A stretch of DNA of 64,000 nucleotides from Ecdyonurus torrentis. Taxonomy: Eukaryota; Arthropoda; Insecta; Ephemeroptera; Heptageniidae. Position numbers and translations under genes: made by a program. This document shows, in pieces, positions 25,354 to 39,445 of the stretch. The notes under the pieces were generated by a model that was given only the letters and a program-made list of their open reading frames with translations, had not been told where the DNA came from and did not search any database. Every line of letters starts with the position of its first letter. Positions within the stretch are counted from its first letter, which is position 1. The stretch lies in NCBI GenBank assembly GCA_949318235.1, contig OX439137.1, positions 7,623,872 to 7,687,871 of the forward strand, in the 5' to 3' direction.

Positions 25354-27162
25354 CATGCAAATTCGTCTTAAAATGAAAATCTCCAACTATTTACAACACA
25401 AAAAAAGACAGCAAAAAATGACAGTGGAAATAAAAATTATGGCAGTATTCATGACTCACCCATACTAATAATAATAATAACATTTAGTCTGTGCAAATTA
25501 TTAACCTTATGCTTCTCGGGGTTAACTCAAGTTTTTTGAGCATAGCAATAAAACTCATGACATCATTTCGTTTTTACTTTTATTATCACGGCTACCATTG
25601 CAAATAAAGAAATAAAAAAATATATTATTATATACATATATACAGAGAGAGCTCTTCTTCTTCTCGTATGTTAAAAAGTTTCTATATTGCCCAAAGCTGT
25701 ACAATTATATAGAATCAATCAATAATTAACCAGCTGCGTATCTCTCAGAGAGTTTAATATTTATATCAAATTATAGATTACCTTTAAAGGTATTTTTTGT
25801 TGTTTATAAATAATAATAATCACAAAGTTTTCAAGGTTGTGCGAAGAATAACAAAATCTTTGCCAAATTGTGCTTGGTTTTATTAGTTTTTTAATATTGC
25901 GAATATGTAAGTTACGCGTATAAAATACCTATATATACCGAGTATATTTTATAAGAAACTGGTTAACCATATCATGAGCTATAATGTTTTTTATCCCTAT
26001 TTAACCCCATGCTAAAAAGCAACCCGGGAATGAAAACAAAGTTAGGTGAAAAATCTCTACACATTGGTATAATATAAATTATAGGACCAGAAAATAAGCC
26101 TTTCATAAAAATTTCAGTCATTTTTTAAGTTACAAGTCGGAGACATTCCTTTGTACATATATGGATAAATAAATATGCAAGTTATTGAAAAAATACATAT
26201 AAGTAAATATGAATAAAATATGAAATTTTATTGTCCCAAGCAGTTCGTAGTAAAAAAAAAAAAAAAAAAAAAGCTACAAAAATCATAGCTTGTCATTATT
26301 TACAATTAATTTACATCACTTTGGTAAAATTTCAAAAGATCATTGAATGTGGCATTAAAAATTCTCACTTTAGCAAGCTAACATTATAGCATAATTATGT
26401 ACGTGGTACGTATATAGACTTACTGTTAGCAATAAAAATAATTAAACTTCTTGCCTTTACTCTATAAACCAAAGGAGTTTAATTTTTTATGACCGCATGA
26501 GTATGTATACAGTACTGTAGATAAAAATGAGAATAATTTTCAGTAGTATCATCCATACCTTTCACGTAAAACATAATTCAATAAATAAATAAATATTAAA
26601 ATATATTAAATAAATTTTTACTGCAATGTACAAAAAAATGTAATTTTATTTCAACGAAAAAAAAAAAAAAAAAAAAAAGAATAACAATAACAATAAAAAA
26701 AAAAAAAACAGTGAAATTTATATGATAAAAATTTCTATATAAGGTAAACAAAATCAAAAACTTTAAGTCTTTTCTCTTTCTATAAAAGGAGATTAGTAAG
26801 ATTATTTGAGATAAAAATTAAGGTTGATACATCCTCTAATTTTTTTTATTATTATTTTTACGATGGATGTTCGCAATAATTTCCCACGCAGTGTGTACAT
26901 AATATTGCAAAAAGAGTGAACGCCCTTAAGCTAAAGTTTTATATGTTTGAAATTCGTCATCCTATATAATAATGTTTCTTCATATAGATTTTCAAGTGCG
27001 AAAAATAATATTACATTGAAATTTTACAGTTTTTAAAGTGTTTTAAAATATAATTTCATATTCTGTATTTATAAATTTCTATTGAATCAAACTGGTTAAT
27101 AAAGAAAATAAATTATTGGCAGCATATCAAAATTGATGTGTGAGTTTCTACATACATAGCAA

Positions 27163-27193
<31 letters not shown>

Positions 27194-27564
27194 CTGGAGG
27201 AGGGGGAGGGGGGTTATATTCTATATTTGCATGCTATTAAAGAAGAAGAAAAAATATCTAAAATTGATTTTTTTTTTGCTTGCCATAATTGTCAACACCA
27301 ATCCCAGTCCCAGTCAAGACATTGTCTTATCGACAGGTAAGGACTTTCCATATTGATGTATTGATGTGCTGATGCATACTACACATTCAAATTTGCAACT
27401 TTATACTGATTCAACAATATTATTTACTATAACTTGTCGTATGTCTCTGATTAATATATTGTTTTGCTATTTTACATTTTCTTTTCATTCAGTATTCCTT
27501 TTGTTTTTTTTAATCTGTTTTCTCAACAATGTATGTATATTTTTTTATGTAATTATGCTCTATT

Positions 27565-28419
27565 ATAGACCCCTGACACATTATTGCACTTTTTTGCCAT
27601 ATTTGTGGTGCCTAATGCATTGTCCAGCTTAAGGTGGAGACAGCGGTCAAAGTTTCGCGTTTTTATTGTGACAGCGATAGCAAACTAGCTCTCTGATTGG
27701 CTAGTGGGTTTACGCGCTAAGAGCTGGCGCATTTCTTTAACTTTTGCGGTAGCGGTAATGCGCTTCGCATAAGTTAGACTTCACCTAACTTTTGCGAAAA
27801 CATAAAGAATGCGGTATGACGTGGGCCAATCAGACGCGCCGTTCAGGCATCGGCAGATGACAATCGTTTATTATGTCTCGCGCCAAATTCAAACCACTCT
27901 TTTAACTCCTGTGTACATTGTGTTAAATCTTGTTAATAATAAGGTGTGATATAAAATTTTCAGTATGTAATTTATTTTTTCAACACTACAAATAAATGCA
28001 CATTGTTAATTTTGCTTAAACACCTCTATTATTAATTTATTATTCTTTTCTCTTTTTGTCAGCTGGGCATGGTCCTCCATTTTAAATGGCCGTTTATCAC
28101 AAAACTTTAGGGGATAAAAATTTGACCACTGTTTGCTCAGCTATCGCAGTCACATTTTAATGGGAATGCGATTGCGATAATTTGACCACTGTCTCCACCT
28201 TTAGGGGAAACATTATTTCTCTTAATTTTTCACATAAAAAAAATTTATTTCAACTGAAAGAAAATTTTCTCATATTCTTCGAACTTATTAAGAGCTAAAA
28301 TTAAGACTTTGATTGAACTTTAAAGCTTCTTTTGCTATTAAAAAAAATGACGTTTTTCCTATGCTGGCCTATGTATTACTGACCAAGGGTGGCTCTTAAA
28401 TATGAGTGCAACCGGTTCT
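27565..28419. mobile_element. REP-E MITE, interrupted by another insertion
   Basis: The two halves, 27565-27632 and 28201-28419, match the intact copy at 7464-7755 in order. Shared words include AATGCATTGTCCAGC, CCTATGCTGGCCTATGTATT and CTCTTAAATATGAGTGCAA. The inverted ends are TAGACCCCTTGCAC-like. The interruption lies right after GTCCAGCTTAA. Confidence 0.75.
27633..28200. mobile_element. REP-F: 568-bp element nested in REP-E
   Basis: It begins GGTGGAGACAGCGGTCAAA and ends TTTGACCACTGTCTCCACCT, an imperfect inverted pair of about 19 bp. It is flanked by TTAA on the left and TTAG on the right, where the empty site reads TAAGGGAAAC, so a TTAA duplication with one later change fits. The interior is GC-richer than the intron, with TTGCGGTAGCGGTAATGCGC and a small inverted repeat (CTTATGCG/CGCATAAG type). 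No ORF. Confidence 0.7.
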
Positions 28420-28967
28420 TAATTAATTTATTATTAATGTTGACAGAACCAAGCTTATTGTTGTAACTATATGTTTACTATGAAATGCATGGGTCAATAA
28501 TAATAATAAAAAAATCTTATTCTTGTTACTTTTGCACGATTTTTTTCTTCTTAAAAAAACTATTAGTACATCTTCACTTACTTTCATTATCACTATTATT
28601 ATATATAAAAGTGTTCTTATTTTTATGAACACAAGTGTACTTTTAATGCCCTTTAACTATACATGTACTAGTATAATAAAATAAATTTCTATATAGAATG
28701 TCAGATGCATAATATTCTTTTACTTTTACTTCTTAACCTAGTACAACATTAATTGAGTTTAAATATATAAACGATTTTATTATATTATAATTTTCATTTT
28801 CATTGAAACACCCATATGATAGTTGTTATTATATATCATTTTTATACACTTTTTTTCAGACCTTTAAAAGTAAAATACTTTGTCTGATTCCTAACATGTT
28901 ACATACACACTTTTTTTCTTATAATAGATTTTACAATGACGCTTTAGAGCTATCTTTGGACTCAGTT

Positions 28968-29310
28968 TTAAAGCCATAGACCACATAAAGCAACATGTGC
29001 TTTTTAATGAATAAAAACGAAATGGGATTTTTTAAACTGATGACAATTTTTACCAGAATGTTAATGTAGCCCCACGAGAGAGCGTGAAAATACTGTAAAG
29101 TATGCAATTTGCGTGAAAAATCATGTTTATGACGTCAGAAACATGCAAAAATTAGTATGAAAATGTTGTGCGGGTTGCATAAATGGAATATTCTGGTCCC
29201 TGCTACGGGGCTACTGTTGGGTTTTGAGACAAACTATTGTTATTTATGTAAATCCCATCAAGTGTTTTGTGATAAAAATGCTTACGTTTTTCTCTGGTCT
29301 ATTCCTTTCA
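28968..29310. mobile_element. REP-B MITE copy
   Basis: Begins TTAAAGCCATAGACCAC and ends TGGTCTATTCCTTTCA. It contains GCCCCACGAGAGAGCGTG, TTATGACGTCAGAAACATGC and TACGGGGCTACTGTTGGGTT. The open frame at 29157-29438 is a translation of this repeat. Confidence 0.85.
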
Positions 29311-30220
29311 GAAAGATCTTACATTTGGTCATTTTTATAAAATTAAACACACACGTTCACTATTTTTTCTGGCTTTGGGTAGTAATTATTTTATCTCACA
29401 TACATTATTATTACTATTTGATTTATTATTACTTTTAAATTATTCAATTCTCTACTGAAAGTCTTCTTCAGCATCACATCAAAACGCATCAAGTTAAAAC
29501 CAATAAGTGAAACCAACCACCCAATATTATATTATGATTCGAAATTGTTTATTATCTTTCAAGAAGTAGAGAGAAATCACTGTTTTTCACTTTTTATGCC
29601 CTCGAAAAATCAACAAAAAATCAATAAAATTTAATGACCAACAATTAAAGACGCATCGATATTTAGAAAATATTTACATGTAACTTAAAAACTAGTTTTT
29701 TATATATTTGTTTAAAAAAAAAGTTACGCCGGTAGTAAGTAATTATGCTATATAATGTAATAAACTTTATAACAAGTTGTGAAGCTGTGGAGAAAATTTA
29801 TTTTTAAAATCTAGGTTAAATACAGCATGATTTATATGTCCTTCAAATTTCATAATTTAAGGGTTGAATTTGTGTAATTTAGGTCAAAAATTTTGATACC
29901 CATTGAGTAGCTAAAATAAATACACGATCGAGGGAAAAATGTAACAAGAAAAACACGGTGTAATTTGAAATTGTACTATATATTATCATACATAAAACAC
30001 GTAAATAGTTTTGTTATAAATTAGTGCTATTGTTTTTATACAATTTCTGCCTATTTTGAAAAATGACATCATTTTTTTTTTTAATGCATCGCCTCAGTTT
30101 CAGTTTTTTTTCTTTAATACTTTCTCTGATGTATTGAAGATGGCAATTTTTATTTTATACGATTGCCATCTTACTTTTTGAATTTAAATTATAGCTGAAC
30201 CGCAATTTCAGGTTACTTTC

Positions 30221-30223
<3 letters not shown>

Positions 30224-30307
<84 letters not shown>
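30224..30307. repeat. (TC)42 microsatellite
   Basis: 84 bases of uninterrupted TC. Confidence 0.98.
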
Positions 30308-30308
<1 letters not shown>

Positions 30309-30731
30309 GTAGCTAACTATATGGAAAACGAAGAAACTAAAAACGAGTATTATTTTTAAATAATCTTGATAATGCGCAGTAAATAAATAGTAAATAAATA
30401 ATAAACTGACCCTTAATAATTTGATGTATAGTAATTCTAAAGGAACGTTTACACGAGACAATAATTTCTATACACAATAAAGTTGATTACAGGACACAGG
30501 ATTAAAAACTTATCTAAGGAAAGGGAACATCTTCACGTATACCAGAAAATCAACGTTGATATATGGCCGAAGTAATTGAATATTAATTAGAAATTAACGA
30601 TTCTGGCAAAATCAACGTTGATTTTCAGGTGTAAACATATACACCTGTTGGTGTTAAGATATTACCCTATCAATATACAAATGTTTATTCTATACCTTTA
30701 AATGTCATATAATTAACTATGTATAATATAA

Positions 30732-31022
30732 AGTGTATCCGAATGACGTCATATTTAATGCGCTTAGAGGCCATACTGGAGTAGTGAATAACATTGCTAA
30801 GCATAGGACAAACTAAGTTTAGTTTTTGCTAATATACTTTTGGAAATTGGTTCATTTTTTGTTATTGTTATTTTTCTCACATACTTGAGCTACTAATTCA
30901 ACATATTTACAGCATTAATGCTCTCAAAAATATTGCATAGTGTTTTTTAAACTGTCAAAATGAGTTATTTTCCTATGCCACCCCATGTTATCGAGTGATC
31001 CAACATGAATGCAAACACCCTA
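30732..31022. mobile_element. REP-A MITE copy
   Basis: GTGTATCCGAATGACGTCAT at one end and AACACCCTATA at the other, with the full family order between (GGAGTAGTGAATAACATTGC, GCTCTCAAAAATATTGCATA). Confidence 0.8.
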
Positions 31023-31928
31023 TAATTTGTATAAAAATATTGCTCCAAGTGAACAGAATATAAATAGTATGATTAGCTTTAAAAACACCATCTGTACACC
31101 TAATTATGTATATTGGTATAGCAATTAAACTATATATTTCATCATTTTTTTTTACGGTACTTATGAAGAACAAAGTTTCAAGTGTTTTCTATATTGCTCC
31201 GTCATGTGTTTAAAAATAGTTTTTTACGTTGCAAAATGTAAAGCACCCTTGTTATATATACTTTGACCAAGCAACTAAAATTATAACATAACACTAGACT
31301 CCTCTGTTTACATGATATACATGTTTGTATTTTAGTTAGGTACAAGAATGTACTAATTAAAGATACATAGAAATTTCGAGATATTTACTTCAACTTCGCA
31401 CAGTTATACTCGTGTGCGAGTTATTTTTTCAACGTTGCAAAATTGGAGTATTTTTAAAAATTATTAAAATATGAAAGCTGTAACTGAAAACCTGCTCTAG
31501 TTTTTGATATCAATGAAAATTACTTTTAATATATTAAAGAATTTAGTATGAGTGGGCAGGTCTGAATGAAAAGGTTTTTAAGGTAGCTAAGACAAACTGA
31601 ACGGTCGCGAAATATAAAATTAACAATCAAATATTTAATTTTTTTTTTTTTTTTTTTCAAAATACTCATTTCATCTAAAAATTGTTATAGTTGCTTTCCT
31701 GGTGTAAATAATATAGAAAGAATTATTGGAAAAATTAAGTTCCTCCTTTGAGTCCTTTATTGACTATATCCGTAACAAGTCGGCCACCTTCTTCATTAAA
31801 TAACGAAGATTGTAACAATTTAAACATTGATTTAAAAATATGTATCTATTTCATAAGAAATCAACAACCCTTGATAAAAAAAATCGATTTTTTTAATTAA
31901 GTTTTCCTTACTTTTTGAATAATAATAA

Positions 31929-31960
<32 letters not shown>

Positions 31961-34164
31961 AGGGGGTCTACCTATAACGTATATGTTTTAAAAACCACTT
32001 TAATATTTTTATTCGCATGTAACGTAACTAAAATCGTGAGTGACATATAGTTTATTTATATTCCATGTGGTTTACTACTCTGTGTATAACGAACGTATAT
32101 CTGAAGTTATTTATTTCCATGTCAAGGATGTTCAATATTTATACTATAAAGTCAATCAACTTCAATATTAACACAAATATATCTGCTCATAATAATCGAT
32201 ACATCATTACTTTTAAATTATAATCGAGTATTTTGTCATTTAAAGTGTTAACAAAAAAAATAACCTATATAATACGCGATTAAATTTAAAAACTGCAATT
32301 TTCGTTGACATATTAAGTATACAGTAAAAATGATTGATTTTTTTTTTACAGATCAATAAATCGATTATGAGATCCATATCATATGATAAATGATATTTTT
32401 CCTGTTCTTCAAACACAATTTTTTTCTATTGTATTTTGTAATTTTTCTATTGTTGTGCTGTACGTGAATATAATACTAGATTAATTTATTTATACTTCGG
32501 TCACTCAAAGCTAAGAATAAACTTTTTACGTATACTTAACAGCTGCACAGCTGCTATGTAGAAAATATAACTTTAACTAATTACTCATACTCGTATATAG
32601 ATCTCAAATTTCAAACTAACAACTGACCTCTGAAAATGTTATGATGACGTTTTTCAAAGTAATAATAAAACGAAGGTAAACAAAAACACTTTCTTATTTT
32701 GTCGACGTATTTTTATTTTTTATTTTTTTAATCCTAGTTTGTGGGATTTTACTTTAGACGGTTTAAGTGATATGAAATTTGTATGTATCACATGATTATC
32801 AGTTTGTTTTGAGTATACATTTCCTTTAAGATATAGGACGCTTTTAGCTCTATCATTTACGGTAAATTTTTTGCAAAAATGATAAGCATTCATGAAATTT
32901 CTTGTGCCTTTTTTTTTTTTTTTATTTTTTTTTTATTTTACATTTTACTTTATTTTATCAAATGACTTCATAATTTTATTATTATTTCTAATGTGCGACG
33001 TACATTATATATAATTTGCTGTCTATATAGATCATAGTTTATTAATATTAAGTATTATCTCGCAATATAGCACTAACGGACTAGTGTCTATAGTTGCGAC
33101 TGATGTAATTTTTTACTATCATTCCTCACTGTCATAGATAATAGAAAATAAAAAGGAAAAATAAATTTATATGGCTTTCTGAGTATGTAAATTTAGACAA
33201 GAAAACAATAAGACATGTGATTTGCTTATGAGATCATTCTAAATATAAGCAAATTTAAATTCAAAGAAGACAATTGAAATCTTCGGTGCGAGCTAACTTA
33301 ATAAAAATTAAAAAAAAAAAAAAAAAAAAAAAAACTTTATTTTTTGTTATCTTTTTTTTTTTTTTTTTTTTTTTTGAAATAAAACTATTTTTGAAATTAA
33401 TTTATAGACAAAAATCTGGTGATACATAATCTGCTATATAAAATATTGAAAGAGAAAATGATGAATTTATATTTTGAATTTTTACCTTAAGTAAACACAA
33501 TTTAATTTAGTAAAAACATACATTTAAAAGTAACCCATGAGTCAATATATATTATTTCGCAATATATATTTTTTTTCTTTTCTCCCCCAGTTTAAACATG
33601 AAGTCACGAAAATAACATTTTTCAATAATACAAACCTAAATAACAAGCTTCTTTTTTTTTATATATAATTATTAAAAACATGAAAAACCATTAGTTAATA
33701 TAGTAAACTAATTAAGTAATAATATTAATTATAAATAAAACCTTGGTATGTAATATATAGTATATCAGGTGTTTTTACTTTACTTTAGTGGAACACACGT
33801 GATGATTCGTTGACATGGAAAATTAAGGTGATCCGGACATATGTCGTGTGTGTGTATAAAAAAAAACGTGAGCACTTCTTATATTATGTTGACATTGATA
33901 CTATATAATTTACGCATGCACGTCCTAAAAAACATAAAAGTATACGTAATACATGTTTGTAATACTAAATAATTGTATCATCACAAAAGACATTGAATAA
34001 AACTAAAATAAAATAATAATTTACCCAACTGGAATGAGAAAAAGGTGAGGAAAGGTGTTTAAAGGGTGAGGAAAGGGTGCATTTTTTAATGACTTTTTTT
34101 GTTGTTGTTTATGCTTACACAAAGTGATCTCACACCCTGTGATCTCAGGGATGTAATATTTATG

Positions 34165-34213
<49 letters not shown>

Positions 34214-34499
34214 TATATATAGCATAATTTTGACTAATTTATTCAACATGAACATTATTCAATACTATTTATGCTATAGAAATGCAGCTGCATAAATTAT
34301 ACGTAATTTCTATAATACTTCCTATGTAAATATAATTTATGCTATAGCTATATACTACGTTATTGCAGTCTATTTAGCATATAAATATATGCAATTGGTG
34401 TTAAGGGTGATAAATGTACTTATATCTTTTACGCTTAAGACACGTAAAAGTTTGTCTAATATCCCTTATTTAGAATTTTTCAGCTTTGGCATAGCAATT

Positions 34500-34503
<4 letters not shown>

Positions 34504-34555
<52 letters not shown>
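34504..34555. repeat. 52-base poly-A
   Basis: The longest single-base run in the window. Others of 25 bases or more include 12431-12471 and 15442-15471. Confidence 0.95.
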
Positions 34556-34558
<3 letters not shown>

Positions 34559-35952
34559 GCTTAAACAAAACCGATTCTGTAATTCTTAATGATAATAAAT
34601 TGGAAGTGATTCCATTCTAAAATAACAATATTTATGCTTTTCGATATCAATACATAAAAAAATTACGTAACTTTATTCTTGTACTAAACTTTTAATACTA
34701 TAGACGAACTGCAAGAGTATCCTATATTATACGATAATGTATTTGAAGCAAAAATTATTTGTAGCTTCTGAGTATACATCAAAATTAGACATGAGAACAA
34801 TAAAAAAAAAAATTGCCCTATGAAATCATCATACACCCAATTTAAATGAGTATTGTTGGGATTATCGCTGTTGCACGCTATATGTATAGCCAAAGACAGA
34901 TCGAGAAACCGTTTTTTTTTTTCCCTAGTCACTAGCATTGCTAAACCATGATTTTTTTAGCATCTCATTGAAGAAAATTAGTTCTCTGAAGCAGAAAAAT
35001 TTAAATGAGGGTCATATACTAATGCAATTTGTATTAAATTATAATATTTTCTATATAATATTTAAACTATAATGTAATTTAATACGGTAATTACAATTTC
35101 TAATGACATTTTTTTTTGTGTGTCTATGGATTTCAAGGATGTTGATAACCCTGAAGCTAAGAATTGTAAAATCAATTTAAAAAAAGAAAATTATATTTTC
35201 AAATACTGCTCATATTATTATTTCATTGACATTAATATGTGATGAAAAATATCTTATTATTTTGTCATTAACAATATCTTATAGCCAGTCACGAATATGA
35301 ATAAGCCCGTTATGAATAAATGTTGCTGAAAAATGAACTATTATTTATTTTTGAAAATTTTATAAAAGGTAGCTGATAAAAAAAAATTCTAATTACAATT
35401 TAGTATAGACGATCAAAATATGATATATTGGATTACCCCTTAAGCCATAACAATTATAGATAAAATATTTAAATCTATTGCAATATATCATTAATATAAT
35501 ACGTAATATTCAATGTACAAATACTATAAAAAAAAAAAGATATTAAATTTTGATAAAATTTGACATAAATTACGATAATTATACATAATAATAATAAGCT
35601 AACAATCCATGAAGTCTATTAAATGCACTACATAACACACTATATTATACTTTATAAAACATTTGTCCCAATTATTTTTATATATAGTTAAAAGTGATGA
35701 AAGTCTTAATGCGAAAATCAATTCAGATTTATACCACAGACCACTAAAAACAAGAAGAGAGATAGTCTTTCTTTCTTCATTTTACTTTTATATTGGACAA
35801 ATAAACCAATTTTTTATTGTTTTTATATTTTCCTATACGCACTAATTAATTAAATATTTATAGCTCGTATTTTCTTTTTAAAGTTTTATTTTTCTTCATA
35901 GAATTGTACTAAATTTTTATTATTTGCATTTATTCTTTTATATTATTATTAA

Positions 35953-36096
35953 AATTGCATAATTAAAGAGTACCACGAGTGTGGTACCTCATGTAAATGT
36001 AAATTGTGTGGTGATGAATGTGATCAATATCATTTGCTGAAATGTACTAATGGTAGCATTATAGTCTATCGGCATATGCTCAAGAATAATGTTTAA
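35953..36096 (+). pseudogene. Short cysteine-rich ORF, possible PHD-finger (UHRF1-like) relic
   Basis: An open frame of 47 codons between TAA stops, with no ATG near its start. Residues include IKEYHECGTSCKCKLCGDEC followed by DQYHLLKC. The spacing C-x3-C-x-C-x2-C-G-x2-C, then H-x3-C, recalls the zinc-binding start of UHRF1 (CxxCxCxxCGG...CDECDxxxHxxC) with about ten residues missing after CG. Such Cys density is very unusual in this AT-rich intron. A flanking splice acceptor is weak. It could be a decayed retrocopy, an exon of an unrecognised nested gene, or chance. Its strand is opposite to the host gene. Confidence 0.3.
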
Positions 36097-36246
36097 TGTA
36101 TGTATTTAATTTAATATTCTTATTTTGTATATTTATGTTATGTTCTACACCATGAGTATGAAGAAAATAAAATTTATATTATTATTATTTGTTTTTATTT
36201 TACAATCTTGTTGGATGGTATTTTTATTTTTTAGGGATGATATTAA

Positions 36247-36395
36247 GGGTGCAATTCATCAAAGTATGTACAGTGCTTGTTATGTTAAAATAAAGGGCTT
36301 GGAATTCCTTGGAATGCTTAGGAAATATATAGGAACTTTAGATTCCTAAAGCCATTAAACACTGCCATTAAGTAAGTGTTTGATGAATCGCACCC
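36247..36395. mobile_element. Small inverted-repeat element (149 bp)
   Basis: GGGTGCAATTCATCAAA at one end and TTTGATGAATCGCACCC at the other: a 17-bp pair with one mismatch. The interior has GGAATTCCTTGGAATGCTTA-like wording, also echoed at 19140-19210 (GATTCATCAATGCAATTCCC). Confidence 0.55.
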
Positions 36396-36967
36396 ATATG
36401 TATATTTAAAAAAAAAAAAAAAAAATGGTGGGGGGTATGAAATTAGTAAATATTAAACGAAACGCAATGTTCAATATCATGAAACTTTACGGTAATACCA
36501 GCATATGTATAATAAACACGATTACATTTGATAATATTTTACCTTTTAAATATATAATTTTTTTTTCTCATAAGAGAAATATATAGTAATTTTACCACCA
36601 TAGTTTTTGAATTATAAAAGACATTAATACAGCCATGTGTACATGTATATGTATGTATAATATGTATACATTTACAATTCACACTATGAATTGATATTTT
36701 ATTTTAACTTATGGAAAAACCATGTTAGCTTTATACGTTAATTAAAGTCCTTATTTGAATTTGGAAACATTGAAGGAAGCATTTTCATGTTCATACTCAA
36801 GTGTCTGAATAAGTTGACGTTATTAAAAATAATAAAATAAAGAAAAATGTACACACTAGTTTGATAGTATTTGTTATCACTCAAATACTCGCGCTAAATT
36901 TGTAATGCTATTCTTATGAGAAACGCACACGCTGAAATGGTACAATATATTATCATTCACAACTGTG

Positions 36968-37252
36968 TATAGGGCAGGGTGTATGGGCATGACGTCATAT
37001 TGAATAGCATTTCTCAGCATTAGACAAGCGTGGCTTTTTGGCTATTTTCTTTTTGGAAAATTAGTTAATTTGTTATTATTATTTTAAGTTTTTTTCGCAC
37101 ATTTGAAAACCTAATTCAACCCATTAAAAGCATCAATACACTCAAAAAATAATTTTTAAACTGGCAAAATGTGTAATTTTCCCATATCAGGGCATGTTAT
37201 TTAGTGCTCACATATGGCGTCAACTTTTATATGAATGCAATCACCCTATACC
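36968..37252. mobile_element. REP-A MITE copy, diverged
   Basis: Starts near CAGGGTGTATGGGCATGACG and ends ATGCAATCACCCTATA. The internal GGAGTAGTGAATAAC segment is deleted. Confidence 0.7.
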
Positions 37253-38029
37253 AAAAGAAGTTGTCATTTTTATTGTCCCTGTAAGGACTTGTACTATGAT
37301 TCTTCTATTTTTAACAAATAAAAAAAATTATCAAAACAATAATTCTATAATAAAACTATAATAACATTAATAACTATTTATTAATGTTTAAGTATTTAAA
37401 TTTCTTTTTAATATACAAGAATTCACCTTCTTAACACAATAACTAATTAATATAAAATGACAAGTCATTTTTTTTTTTCATAATCAATCACTTTTTTACC
37501 TTGGAATATTTGACTATATTGAAACCTAAGAATTGTCTGGGTATATTGAAGTTTAATTTCATTTGACAGAAACTAAAGGGAAAATTAACCTTCGGGAGTT
37601 TAAGTATAATATAATATTGAATTGCTTATTATGTATATAGGAGAAATCTTATATACAGTATGGCTAAGATGTATTGTATTGCATGAAATAAAATTTCTCT
37701 TAACATTCCTAAGAGCTATTGAAACTATGCCATTGTATATAATGTAATAAATTTATTATTATAATTACACATTCTAAATATTTTATTTATATTATATCTC
37801 TTACATGTGATTGTAAAATTATATCAAATTGACATAGGAGAAGAATATTGATTTCATTAAGAGAGGGGTCAGTATTGGTGATAGGTGATCAATGATCTAT
37901 AAAAAATTGATCATTTTCTGATACGGCATATTGTGATATAATGTAATGTTTTATAAGTTTTTTTTTAATTGTTAAATTTTTTTAGTGAGATTGTTAAAAT
38001 TGATAGTTTTTATTATTTTTATGATAGAA

Positions 38030-38154
<125 letters not shown>

Positions 38155-39068
38155 AAATCGTCCTGGCGAATGAAAATCGAAGACTTTCATAAAATGATTT
38201 TATTTTGACTTAAGACCTAATGGGATCTTTGTACTTGCATTATTATTATTTGTGTCCTGTGGTAATTTTGACCAAGAGAAACCCAATTAAGTAAAATTTA
38301 TAGGTTTTCACGTTACAAAATTTTGAATGAAGTGATATTTTTATTTTATAGGCCCAAAAGGCTTCATGTTAATTTCAATAATTACCATGTATGGTACCAT
38401 GAAATTTTCATCAAAGTTAGATGATGTATGAATCTAATTGATGCCAAATTTGATGGTAAACTCGTAAACGAGTATCGATATATTAGACCTCTAACAACTT
38501 TCTTCAATCAATTTAAGCCATTTAAAAATATAATAAAATTTAACAAGAGGACGATAGTAATTAAATATTATATTTATGAATAAAGAACTATAATACGTAT
38601 AAAACGATCAAAGAGATACATTTAAGAATTTTTTACTTTATTTTAATTAATTAAAACAAAACCTAAATTTTGACATGCTGATTAATTAAAATCTATTGTT
38701 ATAAAAAAATGAAACTTGTTTATTCAATAGCAAAATAATTAACTACATTTTTTTAACACATAATTATGATAATTTTGTTTAAAATAACACTTTTAAAAAA
38801 GACACAAAACTTAAATGACTTTCTTTTTTAAGTGGATCAATTAAATAATTTAGAATCTTTATTATTATTTTTTTTCTTCTTTGGAATTAGTGAAATTTTG
38901 TGTCATCCTGAATTCATGCTGTAATTAGCAGAAGAAATATACACAGATTTCTAATACATTATGAATGAGGTAATAAATAATTACATAAATAAAACATGAA
39001 CGACTAAATAAATGAATGAATAGATAAATATATAAGTAAATGAATGAATGAATAAGTGAATGAATATA

Positions 39069-39254
39069 AAACGTAATTTATGCTAAAATTACGTCATTAT
39101 AGCATAAATGATGCTAAATTGTAACAGCATAAATAATTATGCTGTACAACATAAATACTTTTAACATAGTTTTAATGAAGTATAGCATAAATTATGTTGC
39201 ATTGAACAAAAATTAATTAGCATAATTATTACGTATTTATTTTTGTCCGAGCTT
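39069..39254. mobile_element. REP-C MITE copy, inverted (cluster member 1)
   Basis: From ACGTAATTTATGCT to ACGTATTTATTTTTGTCCG. First of three adjacent copies in 580 bp. Confidence 0.75.
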
Positions 39255-39257
39255 AAG

Positions 39258-39445
39258 AAAAAAAAAGACGTAATTTATGCTACATTAATGTCATCATAGC
39301 ATAAATGATGCCAAATTAGAACAATATAAATAATTATACTTTGCAACATAATATTTATGCTATGTAACATAATTATTATGAAGTATAGCATAAATTATGC
39401 TGAAAATTATCTTCTATTTTTATAACGTATTTATTTTTGTCCGCA
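39258..39445. mobile_element. REP-C MITE copy, inverted (cluster member 2)
   Basis: From GACGTAATTTATGCT to CGTATTTATTTTTGTCCGCA. Nearly the same as member 1 and in the same orientation. Confidence 0.75.

Noticed and set aside
25447..25485. Minus-strand MLLLLLVW followed by a GTGAGT donor, like a signal-peptide exon
   Set aside because: The Leu run is a (TTA)n microsatellite and no compatible downstream exon is evident.
27291..27335. Plus-strand open frame ending in CGACAG|GTAAGG, like an exon end
   Set aside because: The pyrimidine tract and AG positions leave only a tiny exon, and no partner exon is seen.
29157..29438. 93-codon plus-strand ORF, and the similar 57924-58106 minus ORF
   Set aside because: Both are the same frame through REP-B copies, with no constraint expected.
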